Shown here piece after piece: positions 16,969 to 25,172 of a stretch of DNA of 64,000 nt. The position numbers were made by a program, and so were the translations under genes. Numbering within the stretch: position 1 is the first letter of the stretch; every line of letters begins with the position of its first letter. Under the pieces are notes generated by a model, which had not been told where the DNA came from, made no database searches, and was given only the letters and a program-made list of their open reading frames with translations. Where the stretch lies: contig NZ_MDKB01000002.1 in NCBI RefSeq assembly GCF_001715295.1, forward strand, positions 2,126,967 through 2,190,966, written 5' to 3'. The stretch comes from Streptomyces griseus (lineage in GTDB: Bacteria; Actinomycetota; Actinomycetes; Streptomycetales; Streptomycetaceae).

Positions 16969-18111
16969 CTACTTGTCGATGTCGCCGACGACGAAGAAGA
17001 GCGACCCCAGGATCGCGACCATGTCGGCGACCAGGGTGCCGGGCAGGAGCTCGGTGAGCGCCTGGATGTTGTTGTACGAGGCGGAGCGCAGCTTCAGCCG
17101 GTAGGGGGTCTTCTCGCCCGTGGAGACCAGGTAGTAGCCGTTGATGCCGAGCGGGTTCTCGGTCCAGGCGTAGGTGTGGCCCTCCGGAGCCTTGAGGACC
17201 TTGGGCAGCCGCTGGTTGACGGGCCCGGGCGCGAGAGCGGCCAGCCGGTCCAGGCAGGCGTCGGCCAGGTCCAGCGCGTTGTGCGTCTGTTCCAGCAGGC
17301 ATTCGAAGCGGGCCAGGCAGTCGCCCTCGGTCCGGGTGACGACCTTCAGCGTGTCCCGCAGTTCCCCGTACGCCAGGTAGGGCTCGTCGCGCCGCAGGTC
17401 GAAGTCGACGCCGGAGGCACGTGCGATCGGCCCGGACACCCCGTAGGCGTGCACGGCTTCGGCGGACAGGACACCCACCCCGCGGGTGCGGCCCCGGAAG
17501 ATCTCGTTGCCGAGGACCAGCCGGTCGTAGACGTCCATGCGGGAGCGGACGGAGGCCACGGCGTCCCGGGCCCGGCCGAGCCAGCCCGCGGGCAGGTCCT
17601 CCTTGAGGCCGCCGACCCGGTTGAACATGTAGTGCATCCGGCCGCCGGAGACCTCCTCCATGACGGCCTGCAGCTCCTCGCGCTCCCGGAACGCGTAGAA
17701 GACGGGGGTGATCCCGCCGAGTTCGAGGGGGTAGGAGCCGAGGAACATGAGGTGGTTCAGCACCCGGTTCAGCTCCGCCAGCAGCGTCCTCGTCCAGACG
17801 GCGCGCTCCGGGACCTCCATGCCGAGCATGCGCTCGACGGCCATGACGACCCCGAGCTCGTTGGAGAAGGCCGACAACCAGTCGTGACGGTTGGCGAGCA
17901 TGATGATCTGCCGGTAGTCGCGGGCCTCGAAGAGCTTCTCGGCCCCGCGGTGCATGTAACCGATGACCGGTTCCGCCTGCTGGACGCGCTCGCCGTCGAG
18001 AACGAGCCGGAGCCGGAGCACCCCGTGCGTGGAGGGGTGCTGCGGACCGATGTTGAGCACCATGTCGGTGCTCTCTGCCGCGCCGCCGATGCCGACCGTC
18101 GTCTCCGTCAT
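16969..18111 (-). CDS. nuoD2: Orphan NADH-quinone oxidoreductase subunit D (NuoD2)
   Basis: The 380-residue protein is a clear homologue of the 49-kDa/Nqo4 subunit of complex I: NIGPQHPSTHGVLRLRL (20-36), GYMHRGAEKL (51-60), NELSR-like LAELNRVLNHLMFLG, FYAFREREEL, GGLKEDLP, and C-terminal ADMVAILGSLFFVVGDIDK. No other nuo gene is nearby, so it is not part of a standard nuo operon. His29 of the quinone site is kept, but the position of the quinone-site Tyr (RxDY in Nqo4 and NDUFS2) is Trp78 (RHDWL). The start overlaps the upstream methyltransferase stop (ATGA). Confidence 0.9.
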   Translation of the reverse strand: MTETTVGIGGAAESTDMVLNIGPQHPSTHGVLRLRLVLDGERVQQAEPVIGYMHRGAEKLFEARDYRQIIMLANRHDWLSAFSNELGVVMAVERMLGMEVPERAVWTRTLLAELNRVLNHLMFLGSYPLELGGITPVFYAFREREELQAVMEEVSGGRMHYMFNRVGGLKEDLPAGWLGRARDAVASVRSRMDVYDRLVLGNEIFRGRTRGVGVLSAEAVHAYGVSGPIARASGVDFDLRRDEPYLAYGELRDTLKVVTRTEGDCLARFECLLEQTHNALDLADACLDRLAALAPGPVNQRLPKVLKAPEGHTYAWTENPLGINGYYLVSTGEKTPYRLKLRSASYNNIQALTELLPGTLVADMVAILGSLFFVVGDIDK

Positions 18112-19130
18112 GCGGGACAGTATCCCTCCTCGGTCCGAGGCCGGGCGGCGGAGCCCGGCCTCACCCGGTGCCGGAGCCAGCCGAAGTCGCCGAGCCCGCC
18201 GCGCGCCGTGAGTTCCGCCGCCTCGCCCGCCGAGGCGAGGGCCCGCACATAGCCGGCCGGATCGGACGACGCCCGCGCGAGGGGCGGCCGTTCGCCGCTG
18301 ACCCCCAGCTCCCGCAGCGCGGACCGCTGGTCGAGGAGCTCGTGCTCCCCGCCGGCCGCCGCCGCGCAGGCGTCCAGCGCCACGTGCGAGGTGAGGTCGC
18401 AGCTCCCGTCGGGCACGGGGCGCACCTCGCGCCCCGCCCGGAACCCGGTCAGTGTCCCGAACGGCGGCCGGGCTCCCCGCCCATGGGCGTAGTCCACGGC
18501 GACCGCGACCCCGCCGTCGAGCGAGCCGACCGCCCGCGCCCACGCCTCGTCGCGCGGCCTGCCGATCTCCGCCCGCTCACCCGGCCGCGACAGCGGCCAC
18601 CACCGGTCCAGCCACCGCGCGTCCGCACCGGTCACCGGGTCGCCCAGCCGTTCCGCGCCGTCCGCGCGCCTGACGAGCACGTAACGGGCGACCCCGTCCT
18701 CGTCCGCCTCGGCGACGTCGGTGGGGACGTTGTCCAGCCACTCGTTGGCGAACAGCAGGCCCTGAGTGCCCCGGGGCGGCTCGGCACACCACTCGATGCC
18801 CGGATCCAGCCCCGGGGGGCGGGGCGCCACCTCCACGGCGTACGCCCGCACGGTGAGTCCCGGGGTGGCGGGCCGCTCCCCGAGCGCCGCCAGGACCCCG
18901 GTCAGCAGCTCACCTCTGCCCGCTCCGACGTCCACGAGGTCGACCGCGTCGGTCCCGAGCAGGCCGGCCGTCCTGACCAGCAGTCGCGCGACGGCCGCGG
19001 CGAACAGCGGGGAGGCGTGCACCGAGGTGCGGAAATGGCCCGCCGGACCTTCGGGGCGCCGGTAGAAGCCCTTTTGCCCGTACAAGGCGGTCTCTGCCGC
19101 TTCCCGCCAGCCACACCACTCATACGTCAC
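18108..19130 (-). CDS. SAM-dependent methyltransferase of the MidA/NDUFAF7 type
   Basis: The 340-residue protein has SAM-binding motif I VDLVDVGAGRGELLTGVL, the N-terminal block GPAGHFRTSVHASPLFAAAV and the hallmark FANEWLDNVPT, corresponding to the ANE-DALP signature of the Methyltransf_28/MidA family. Mitochondrial NDUFAF7 of this family dimethylates an arginine of NDUFS2, the NuoD homologue. Here the gene is translationally coupled to nuoD2. GTG 19130 is chosen because AAGGTGGAG lies 10 nt upstream; the frame stays open to 19199. Confidence 0.8.
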   Translation of the reverse strand: MTYEWCGWREAAETALYGQKGFYRRPEGPAGHFRTSVHASPLFAAAVARLLVRTAGLLGTDAVDLVDVGAGRGELLTGVLAALGERPATPGLTVRAYAVEVAPRPPGLDPGIEWCAEPPRGTQGLLFANEWLDNVPTDVAEADEDGVARYVLVRRADGAERLGDPVTGADARWLDRWWPLSRPGERAEIGRPRDEAWARAVGSLDGGVAVAVDYAHGRGARPPFGTLTGFRAGREVRPVPDGSCDLTSHVALDACAAAAGGEHELLDQRSALRELGVSGERPPLARASSDPAGYVRALASAGEAAELTARGGLGDFGWLRHRVRPGSAARPRTEEGYCPA

Positions 19131-19213
19131 GTAGGCAAGTCTCCACCTTGGGGAGTACGGTCCCAGGACCCGGATCGGCCCTTCGGCTGACCCGGGCACC
19201 GATCAGCCGTCCC

Positions 19214-19219
19214 TACGCT
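19214..19219 (+). promoter_or_regulatory. Putative -10 box (leaderless) of the histidine kinase gene
   Basis: TACGCT ends 7 nt before GTG 19227. Confidence 0.5.
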
Positions 19220-19226
19220 GGGTAAC

Positions 19227-20435
19227 GTGCAGCGCCTCTACGATTTCATCCGCAGACACCCGACGGGCGTCGACACCTTCTGGGCTGTCGTCCTCCTCGG
19301 GATCTCCGGCATGTCCATCGTGCAGGACCAGACCGGTGGTGGACGGGAGCGCGTGGCCGCCGTACCCATCGCCGTCGGCCTGTGCGTGGTGGTGGCACTG
19401 CGCCGCCGGGCGCCCGAGCGGACGCTCCTCCTGGCGATCCTGATGGGCGCCGCCCAGCTGGTGTTCGGCGTACGGCCGAATGCGGCGGACTTCGCCCTGC
19501 TGGTGATCACCTACACCGTGGCCACCGTCGGGGAGCGCTGGGCCTCCCGGCTGGCCCTGGGGTGCAGCCTGGTCGCGGCCGGGCTGTCCACGCTGCGCTG
19601 GCCGCAGGAGATCTCCTCCAGCGGCTGGGCGGAGTCCGTGTTCGTCGTCGTCGTCATGACGGTGCCGTTCGTCCTGGCGTGGGTGCTGGGCGACTCGATA
19701 CGCACCAGGCGCGCCTACTTCAGCCAGCTGGAGGAGCGCGCCGCGCGGCTGGAGCGCGAGCGGGAGGCCCAGTCCAAGGTCGCCGTGGCCGCCGAGCGCG
19801 CGAGGATCGCACGCGAGCTGCACGACGTCGTCGCCCACAACGTCTCGGTGATGGTCGTCCAGGCGGACGGCGCCGCCTACGTCATGGACGCCTCCCCCGA
19901 TCAGGCCCGGCAGGCGCTGGAGACGATCTCCGTCACCGGCCGCCAGGCGCTCGCCGAGATGCGCCGGCTTCTCGGGGTGCTGCGGACCGGCGACTCCCAG
20001 GAGAGCGGGGAGTACGTGCCCCAGCCCGATGTCGAACAGATCGAGGACCTGGTGGGCCAGGTCAGGCGGGCAGGCCTCACGGTCGACTTCAAGATCGAGG
20101 GGACCCCGCGCCCGCTGCCGAGCGGGGTCGAGCTGACCGCGTACCGCATCGTCCAGGAGGCCCTGACCAACACCCGTAAACACGGTGGCCCGGACGCCGG
20201 GGCGAGCGTGCGGCTGGTCTACTTCGACGACGGACTCGGGCTGCTGGTCGAGGACGACGGCCGGGGCGCCGCGCACGAGCTCTACGCGGACGGCGGGGCC
20301 GACGGCGCCGGTCAGGGGATGATCGGCATGCGGGAGCGGGTCGGCATGGTCGGCGGCACGCTCGACGCGGGGCCGCGCCCGGGCGGCGGCTTCCGGATCA
20401 GCGCCCTCCTCCCGCTCAAGGCGGCCGGCCAGTGA
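19227..20435 (+). CDS. Two-component sensor histidine kinase (NarL-type partner)
   Basis: The 402-residue membrane kinase has four to five N-terminal helices (about 15-160), then a HisKA_3 dimerisation domain with phospho-acceptor His199 in RIARELHDVVAH, and a HATPase_c domain with EALTNTRKHGG and GMIGMRERVGMVGG. The input domain is almost entirely membrane-embedded, typical of the actinobacterial DesK-like group sensing membrane signals. It is followed after 31 nt by its response regulator. Confidence 0.92.
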   Translation: MQRLYDFIRRHPTGVDTFWAVVLLGISGMSIVQDQTGGGRERVAAVPIAVGLCVVVALRRRAPERTLLLAILMGAAQLVFGVRPNAADFALLVITYTVATVGERWASRLALGCSLVAAGLSTLRWPQEISSSGWAESVFVVVVMTVPFVLAWVLGDSIRTRRAYFSQLEERAARLEREREAQSKVAVAAERARIARELHDVVAHNVSVMVVQADGAAYVMDASPDQARQALETISVTGRQALAEMRRLLGVLRTGDSQESGEYVPQPDVEQIEDLVGQVRRAGLTVDFKIEGTPRPLPSGVELTAYRIVQEALTNTRKHGGPDAGASVRLVYFDDGLGLLVEDDGRGAAHELYADGGADGAGQGMIGMRERVGMVGGTLDAGPRPGGGFRISALLPLKAAGQ

Positions 20436-20466
20436 CCATGCCAGCGACAGAAGGACAGGACCCCTC

Positions 20467-21141
20467 ATGGCGATCCGCGTGATGCTCGTCGACGACCAGG
20501 TGCTGCTGCGCACCGGCTTCCGGATGGTGCTCGCCGCGCAGCCGGACATGGAGGTCGTCGCGGAGGCGGGCGACGGGGCGGAGGCGATCGAGGTCCTGCG
20601 GGCCACCGCCGTCGACGTGGTGCTGATGGATGTCCGCATGCCCCGCCTGGACGGCGTCGAGGCGACCCGGCGCATCTGCGCGCAGCCCGATCCGCCCAAG
20701 GTGCTGATCCTGACCACGTTCGACCTCGACGAGTACGCGTTCTCGGGACTCAAGGCGGGCGCCAGCGGTTTCATGCTCAAGGACGTGCCGCCCGGCGAGC
20801 TGCTCTCCGCGATCCGTTCCGTGCACAGCGGCGATGCCGTCGTCGCCCCGTCCACCACCCGCCGGCTGCTCGACAGGTTCTCCCCGATGCTGCCGAGCAG
20901 CGGCAAGGAGCCGCAGCACAAGCACGTCGGCAAGCTGACCGAGCGGGAGCGCGAGGTCATGATGCTGGTCGCCCAGGGCTTGTCCAACGGCGAGATCGCC
21001 GCCCGCCTGGTGCTGTCGGAAGCGACCGTGAAGACGCACGTCGGCCGCATCCTCACCAAACTGGCCCTGCGCGACCGCGTACAGGTCGTGGTGCTCGCGT
21101 ACGAGACCGGCCTGGTCAGGGCGGGCGGCCAGGCGAGCTGA
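20467..21141 (+). CDS. Response regulator, NarL/LuxR family
   Basis: The 224-residue regulator has a receiver domain with phospho-acceptor Asp55 in VVLMDVRMP and acidic pair DD 9-10, switch residue T in ILTTF and K in FMLKDVP. The C-terminal LuxR-type HTH (about 155-212) has LTEREREVMMLVAQGLSNGEI and ATVKTHVGRILTKL. It pairs with the kinase just upstream. The target genes are unknown; the adjacent nuoD2/methyltransferase unit shares the divergent promoter region. Confidence 0.93.
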   Translation: MAIRVMLVDDQVLLRTGFRMVLAAQPDMEVVAEAGDGAEAIEVLRATAVDVVLMDVRMPRLDGVEATRRICAQPDPPKVLILTTFDLDEYAFSGLKAGASGFMLKDVPPGELLSAIRSVHSGDAVVAPSTTRRLLDRFSPMLPSSGKEPQHKHVGKLTEREREVMMLVAQGLSNGEIAARLVLSEATVKTHVGRILTKLALRDRVQVVVLAYETGLVRAGGQAS

Positions 21142-21336
21142 CGGGCACGGTCCCCGGGCCGGGCCGCCGGTGCTCCGGCGGCCCGGGCGGCGTACGGACC
21201 GGGGCGCGGCTGCCCGGCAGCGGGGTGTGCGCTCCCGGGCACGTGGAGACCGGTCCGGGACCGCCCGCTGCGGCGCCGGCCGACAGGAACCCGGGCGGAC
21301 CTCGGGCCTGTCCCTCGGGACCGGGCCCGCCGGCGG

Positions 21337-22455
21337 TCAGCGCAGGACGCCCTCCAGGAAGTCACTGCCCAGGCGGGCCACGACGGTCAGGTCCAGCGAG
21401 TGCAGGACGTACCGGCCGCGCCGCCGCGTGGTGACCAGGCCGGCCTTCTTGAGCACCGAGAGATGGCGGGAGACCTCGGGCGGGGTGATGCCGTGCGATT
21501 CGGCGAGCTCCCCCGTGGAGTACGGGGAACGGGCCAGGTTGCGGCAGAGGCGCATCCGCATGGGGTGGGCCAGGGCCTCCATCCGCAGCTGGAGCAGTTC
21601 GACGGAGGCGGGGGAGGGCAGCTCGGGCGCGTGCACCGGGTAGTGGATCACCGGCCGCCAGCCAGGGGCGTGCAGCACCATCAGATGGGGCCATCCGAAG
21701 CTGGTCGGGACGAGCGTGAGCCCCGCGTCCGCCGCGGAGCCGGAGGCGTCGGCGCGGCCGACGGTCAGCTTGTCGACGCTGATCCTGCCCGCGTCCTCGT
21801 CCAGGGTGAGGGCCGCGGACACCGCGCTCATCGCGGCGGCGACGCCCTTGCGCCGTAGCAGGTCGGTCTTGTGGCGGGCGTCGGCGGCCAGCTGGACCTG
21901 GACGCGCTGCCAGGTGGCGGCGAAGAAGGCCTGGTCGCAGTCCTCGAAGAGACGGCGGATCCAGCCGCGTACGGCGGCGGGGTCGCGGAGCAGCTCCCGG
22001 GTGAACTCCGTCTGCTTGGGACCTCGGGCCGCAGCCAGGTCCAGCGCGCGGGCGCGCATGCCGGCGTCGGTGAGCGGGGACGGCCCCCCGGCTCCGTACT
22101 GGCTCGCGCAGGTGAACTCCAGGGCGGCGGAGACGAACCGCTCGTCGTCGAGCTTGTCGAGGATGTCCAGGTCCTCGGCGAGGGTGGAGCCGGTCCTGCC
22201 GTCCCCGCCGCGGACACCGGCGAACGGCATGAAGACGTCGGAGAAGGTGTTCCGCCAGAGGAACTCCGCCTCGTGCAGCCGGTCCGCCAGGTCCGGCTCC
22301 AGAGCGGCGGCCGTCGCGGTGGCCCAGCCGTGCAGGCCCGGATGGTGCCCCGGCTCGGAGAGCGCGTGCAGAGCCAGCCCCAGCTCGGCGAGGGGCGAGA
22401 TCTCGAAGACGATGTGCTCGGGGGGCAGGCCGGCGATGTCGATGTGGACGCTCAC
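21337..22455 (-). CDS. ArsR-like winged-helix regulator with DUF5937 N-terminal domain
   Basis: The 372-residue protein has a large N-terminal region (about 1-255) of the DUF5937 type beginning HIDIAGLPPEHIVFEISPLAELG, and a C-terminal winged helix (about 275-345): LEALAHPMRMRLCRNLARSPYSTGELAESHGITPPEVSRHLSVLKKAGLVTTRRRGRYV. Such proteins are repressor-like regulators whose ligand is unknown. No metal-binding Cys cluster is visible in the HTH. The start at GTG 22455 has a GGAGGG directly before it. Confidence 0.85.
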   Translation of the reverse strand: MSVHIDIAGLPPEHIVFEISPLAELGLALHALSEPGHHPGLHGWATATAAALEPDLADRLHEAEFLWRNTFSDVFMPFAGVRGGDGRTGSTLAEDLDILDKLDDERFVSAALEFTCASQYGAGGPSPLTDAGMRARALDLAAARGPKQTEFTRELLRDPAAVRGWIRRLFEDCDQAFFAATWQRVQVQLAADARHKTDLLRRKGVAAAMSAVSAALTLDEDAGRISVDKLTVGRADASGSAADAGLTLVPTSFGWPHLMVLHAPGWRPVIHYPVHAPELPSPASVELLQLRMEALAHPMRMRLCRNLARSPYSTGELAESHGITPPEVSRHLSVLKKAGLVTTRRRGRYVLHSLDLTVVARLGSDFLEGVLR

Positions 22456-22554
22456 CCCTCCATGGTGGGGCCTGGCCGAGCGGGTTCCGCCGCCGTTTGA
22501 CGGCGGCCGTCAATCCACGGGCCGGTCCGGTGCGGACGGGTTCACGCTGGGCCC

Positions 22555-22710
22555 ATGGACATCGTTCAGCAGCACATGCTCGACAGCTACCGCGCCGTGC
22601 GGCACGGTGAGGTGCCACCCCCGCTCCCCGGCCGCCATGACCGGGACGTCCTGCGGGAGCTGCGCAGGAGATTCCGTACCTGGTCCGAACGCCCGCGCGA
22701 CGGGGACTGA
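22555..22710 (+). CDS. Small hypothetical protein (51 residues)
   Basis: A 51-residue frame (MDIVQQHMLDSYRAVRHGEV... ending WSERPRDGD) lies divergently from the ArsR-like gene. It is basic, without signal or membrane segment, and has an amphipathic C-terminal helix (DRDVLRELRRRFRTW). Codon use fits the genome. No clear ribosome binding site is seen, so confidence is moderate. Confidence 0.5.
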   Translation: MDIVQQHMLDSYRAVRHGEVPPPLPGRHDRDVLRELRRRFRTWSERPRDGD

Positions 22711-22894
22711 ACCGGGGACCGCCCGGGAGCGGGCAGGGCGCCGGGCCGGGGGCAGTCCGGCCGCGAGGGAACACCGCTGGGCGGCCAGGCGGGGGCGCCT
22801 GGGCCCGGACGCGGGCAGGGCGGGCCGCAACCGGGGCCGGCGGGGGCACGGCCGGCCCCGCGTGCCACGGCCGAGCCCCGGGACAGGCCTCAGC

Positions 22895-24031
22895 TCAGCC
22901 CAGCAGTCCCACGAAGGCCGCCACCGCGGCCCGGACGTCCAGCGCCGTCCACTCCAGCCCCGGCCCCGCCACCGTGACCTCCGTGCAGGAAATCCCGGGC
23001 GGTCCGGCGAACCACCGCCGGAAGAGGGCCACACCCGTCTCCTCGGCCTGCCGCACGGACGCCTCGTCCAGCACCTCGGCGCCGTACGGAAGCCACACCT
23101 GGAACTGATGCGTGTGCGGGGGCTCCGGGTGCACCCGGGACCAGGGCACGGAGGACTCCGCGAAGCCCTCCGCGAGCGCCCCCGCCACCACCTTCGCGTG
23201 CGCCACGTACGACGGCAGCCTCGGCAGCTCCCGCTCCAGGCCCAGCAGCGCGGAGAGCGCCGCCGGGTACTGCTGGAAGACCTGGCCGCCGTACCGGTGG
23301 CGCCAGACCCGCGCCTCGTCGACCAGGGTCTCGGGGCCTGCGAGCGCCGCCCCGGAGAGCCCGTCCAGGGACTTGTAGAACGACACGTACACACTGTCGG
23401 CGAGGGCCGCGATCTCCGGCAGCCCGCGCCCGAGGTGCGGCACGCACTCCCACAGTCTCGCTCCGTCCAGGTGCACCACCGCGTCGCGTTCCCGCGCGGC
23501 GGCCACGACCGCCTCCAGCTCCTCCCAGGACGGCAGGACGAAGCCCGCGTCGCGCAGCGGCAGCTCCAGCATCAGCGTGCCGAACGGCTCGGGGAGGTCG
23601 CGGACCTCGTCCGCCGTGGGCAGTCGCGGTCCGGACGCCGGATGCACCGTGCGCAGCCCGCTCACCGAGGCGAGCGCGCCCCGCTCGTGCACCTCCGGGT
23701 GGGAGAGCGGGTGCAGGGCGACCACGGGGCTGCCCGTGCGCCCCGCCCAGCAGCGCAACGCCACCTGCTGGGCCATCGTGCCCGTCGGGAAGAAGGCCGC
23801 GGCCTCCATCCCCAGCAGCCGCGCCGTCCGCCGCTCCAGCTCGGCGACGACCCCGTCGCCGTACACGTCCGTCCACCCGCTCAGGTCGTGGACCGCCCCG
23901 GCGTCGGCGGCCAGCGCGGCGAGCCGCTCGCCCAGCGTCCGGTCGGCCGACGGGCGGGCCAGCGTCCTCGTGGACCGTTGCCAGGCGGCCAGCCTGCGGT
24001 TCCGCTGCTTCTGCTCATCGCTGACTGCCAT
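22895..24031 (-). CDS. Threonine aldolase / beta-eliminating lyase family protein
   Basis: The 378-residue PLP enzyme of fold type I belongs to the aromatic amino acid beta-eliminating lyase/threonine aldolase family. GMEAAAFFPTGTMAQQVAL contains the cofactor-contacting segment, VVHLDGARLWE the Asp that binds the pyridine nitrogen, and VYVSFYKSLDGLSGAALAG the probable Schiff-base lysine. The likely activity is retro-aldol cleavage of threonine or a related beta-hydroxy amino acid; the substrate is not certain. The frame is open far upstream, but ATG 24031 matches the family start. Confidence 0.88.
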   Translation of the reverse strand: MAVSDEQKQRNRRLAAWQRSTRTLARPSADRTLGERLAALAADAGAVHDLSGWTDVYGDGVVAELERRTARLLGMEAAAFFPTGTMAQQVALRCWAGRTGSPVVALHPLSHPEVHERGALASVSGLRTVHPASGPRLPTADEVRDLPEPFGTLMLELPLRDAGFVLPSWEELEAVVAAARERDAVVHLDGARLWECVPHLGRGLPEIAALADSVYVSFYKSLDGLSGAALAGPETLVDEARVWRHRYGGQVFQQYPAALSALLGLERELPRLPSYVAHAKVVAGALAEGFAESSVPWSRVHPEPPHTHQFQVWLPYGAEVLDEASVRQAEETGVALFRRWFAGPPGISCTEVTVAGPGLEWTALDVRAAVAAFVGLLG

Positions 24032-24194
24032 GGGACGATCATCGCGCGGCCGGCTGCCGTTCACCGCACCGGTTCCCGCCCTCCGGAAGTTACCCACAGG
24101 CTGTGGATGACCGGGGGTGCCGGGAAACCCTGGCGTAGCATGCAGAGGAATCGTCCGGTACCCCCCGCGGACTGGAACGGAAGGCCATCGCCGC

Positions 24195-25172
24195 GTGAAC
24201 GCATCAGTTTCCAAGGAAGCCCTCGACGCGAGGGACCGCCCCGCACGCCTCACCGTCGGCGTCGTCGGCGCGGGACGTGTCGGCCCCGCCCTCGCCGCCT
24301 CGCTGCAACTCGCCGGGCACCGCCCCGTCGCGGTCTCGGGCGTCTCCGACGCGTCCCGGCGCCGAGCCGCAGCGCTCCTTCCCGACGTGCCCCTGGTCCC
24401 CCCGGCCGACGTCCTCGCCCGTGCCGAGCTCGTGCTGCTGACCGTGCCCGACGACGCTCTGCCCGGCCTGGTCGAGGGCCTCGCCGAGACGGGCGCCGTC
24501 CGGCAGGGCCAGCTGATCGCCCACACCTCGGGCCGGTACGGGGCCCGGGTCCTCGACCCCGCCCTGCGGGCCGGGGCCCTCCCGCTCGCCCTGCATCCGG
24601 CGATGACCTTCACCGGCAGCTCCGTCGACGTCCAGCGGCTGGCGGGCTGCTCCTTCGGGGTCACCGCGCCCGAGGAGCTCAGGCTCGCCGCCGAGGCCCT
24701 CGTCATCGAGATGGGCGGCGAACCCGAGTGGATCGCGGAGGAGGCCCGTCCGCTCTACCACGCGGCGCTCGCCCTCGGCGCCAACCACCTGGTCACCCTG
24801 GTCGCCCAGTCCCTGGAGCTGCTCGGAAAGGCAGGCGTGGCCTCGCCCGACCGGATGCTCGGACCGCTGCTCGGCGCGGCACTCGACAACGCCCTGCGCT
24901 CCGGGGACGCGGCACTGACCGGCCCGGTCGCCCGGGGCGACGCGGGCACGGTGGCCGCGCACATACACGAGCTGCGTGCCCACGCCCCGCAGGCGGTGGC
25001 CGGCTACCTCGCCATGGCCCGCACCACGGCCGACCGGGCCCTGGCCCACGGCCTGCTCAAGCCGGAGTCGGCGGAGGACCTTCTCGGCGTCCTCTCCGAC
25101 CGCGCCGGCGCGGGGAACGGCACCGACGGAACAGACGGAACCGGCGAGCCCGGTCCGGGGGAGATTCGATGA
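24195..25172 (+). CDS. Rossmann-like DUF2520 domain protein (putative NADP-dependent reductase)
   Basis: The 325-residue protein starts with a nucleotide-binding site VGVVGAGRVGPALAASL and the pattern LVLLTVPDDALPGLV, followed by the DUF2520 helical domain (LALHPAMTFTGS, EWIAEEARPLYHAALALGANHLVTL). It resembles ketopantoate reductase-like or ProC-like dehydrogenases, but its reaction is not established. GTG 24195 was chosen by the family start. Its stop overlaps the panC start (ATGA), so a role in pantothenate formation is a reasonable inference. Confidence 0.8.
   Translation: MNASVSKEALDARDRPARLTVGVVGAGRVGPALAASLQLAGHRPVAVSGVSDASRRRAAALLPDVPLVPPADVLARAELVLLTVPDDALPGLVEGLAETGAVRQGQLIAHTSGRYGARVLDPALRAGALPLALHPAMTFTGSSVDVQRLAGCSFGVTAPEELRLAAEALVIEMGGEPEWIAEEARPLYHAALALGANHLVTLVAQSLELLGKAGVASPDRMLGPLLGAALDNALRSGDAALTGPVARGDAGTVAAHIHELRAHAPQAVAGYLAMARTTADRALAHGLLKPESAEDLLGVLSDRAGAGNGTDGTDGTGEPGPGEIR

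Noticed and set aside
19130..19199. Longer start of the methyltransferase at 19199
   Set aside because: The extra 23 residues (PGSAEGPIRVLGPYSP) are not typical of the family, and GTG 19130 has a good ribosome binding site (AAGGTGGAG).
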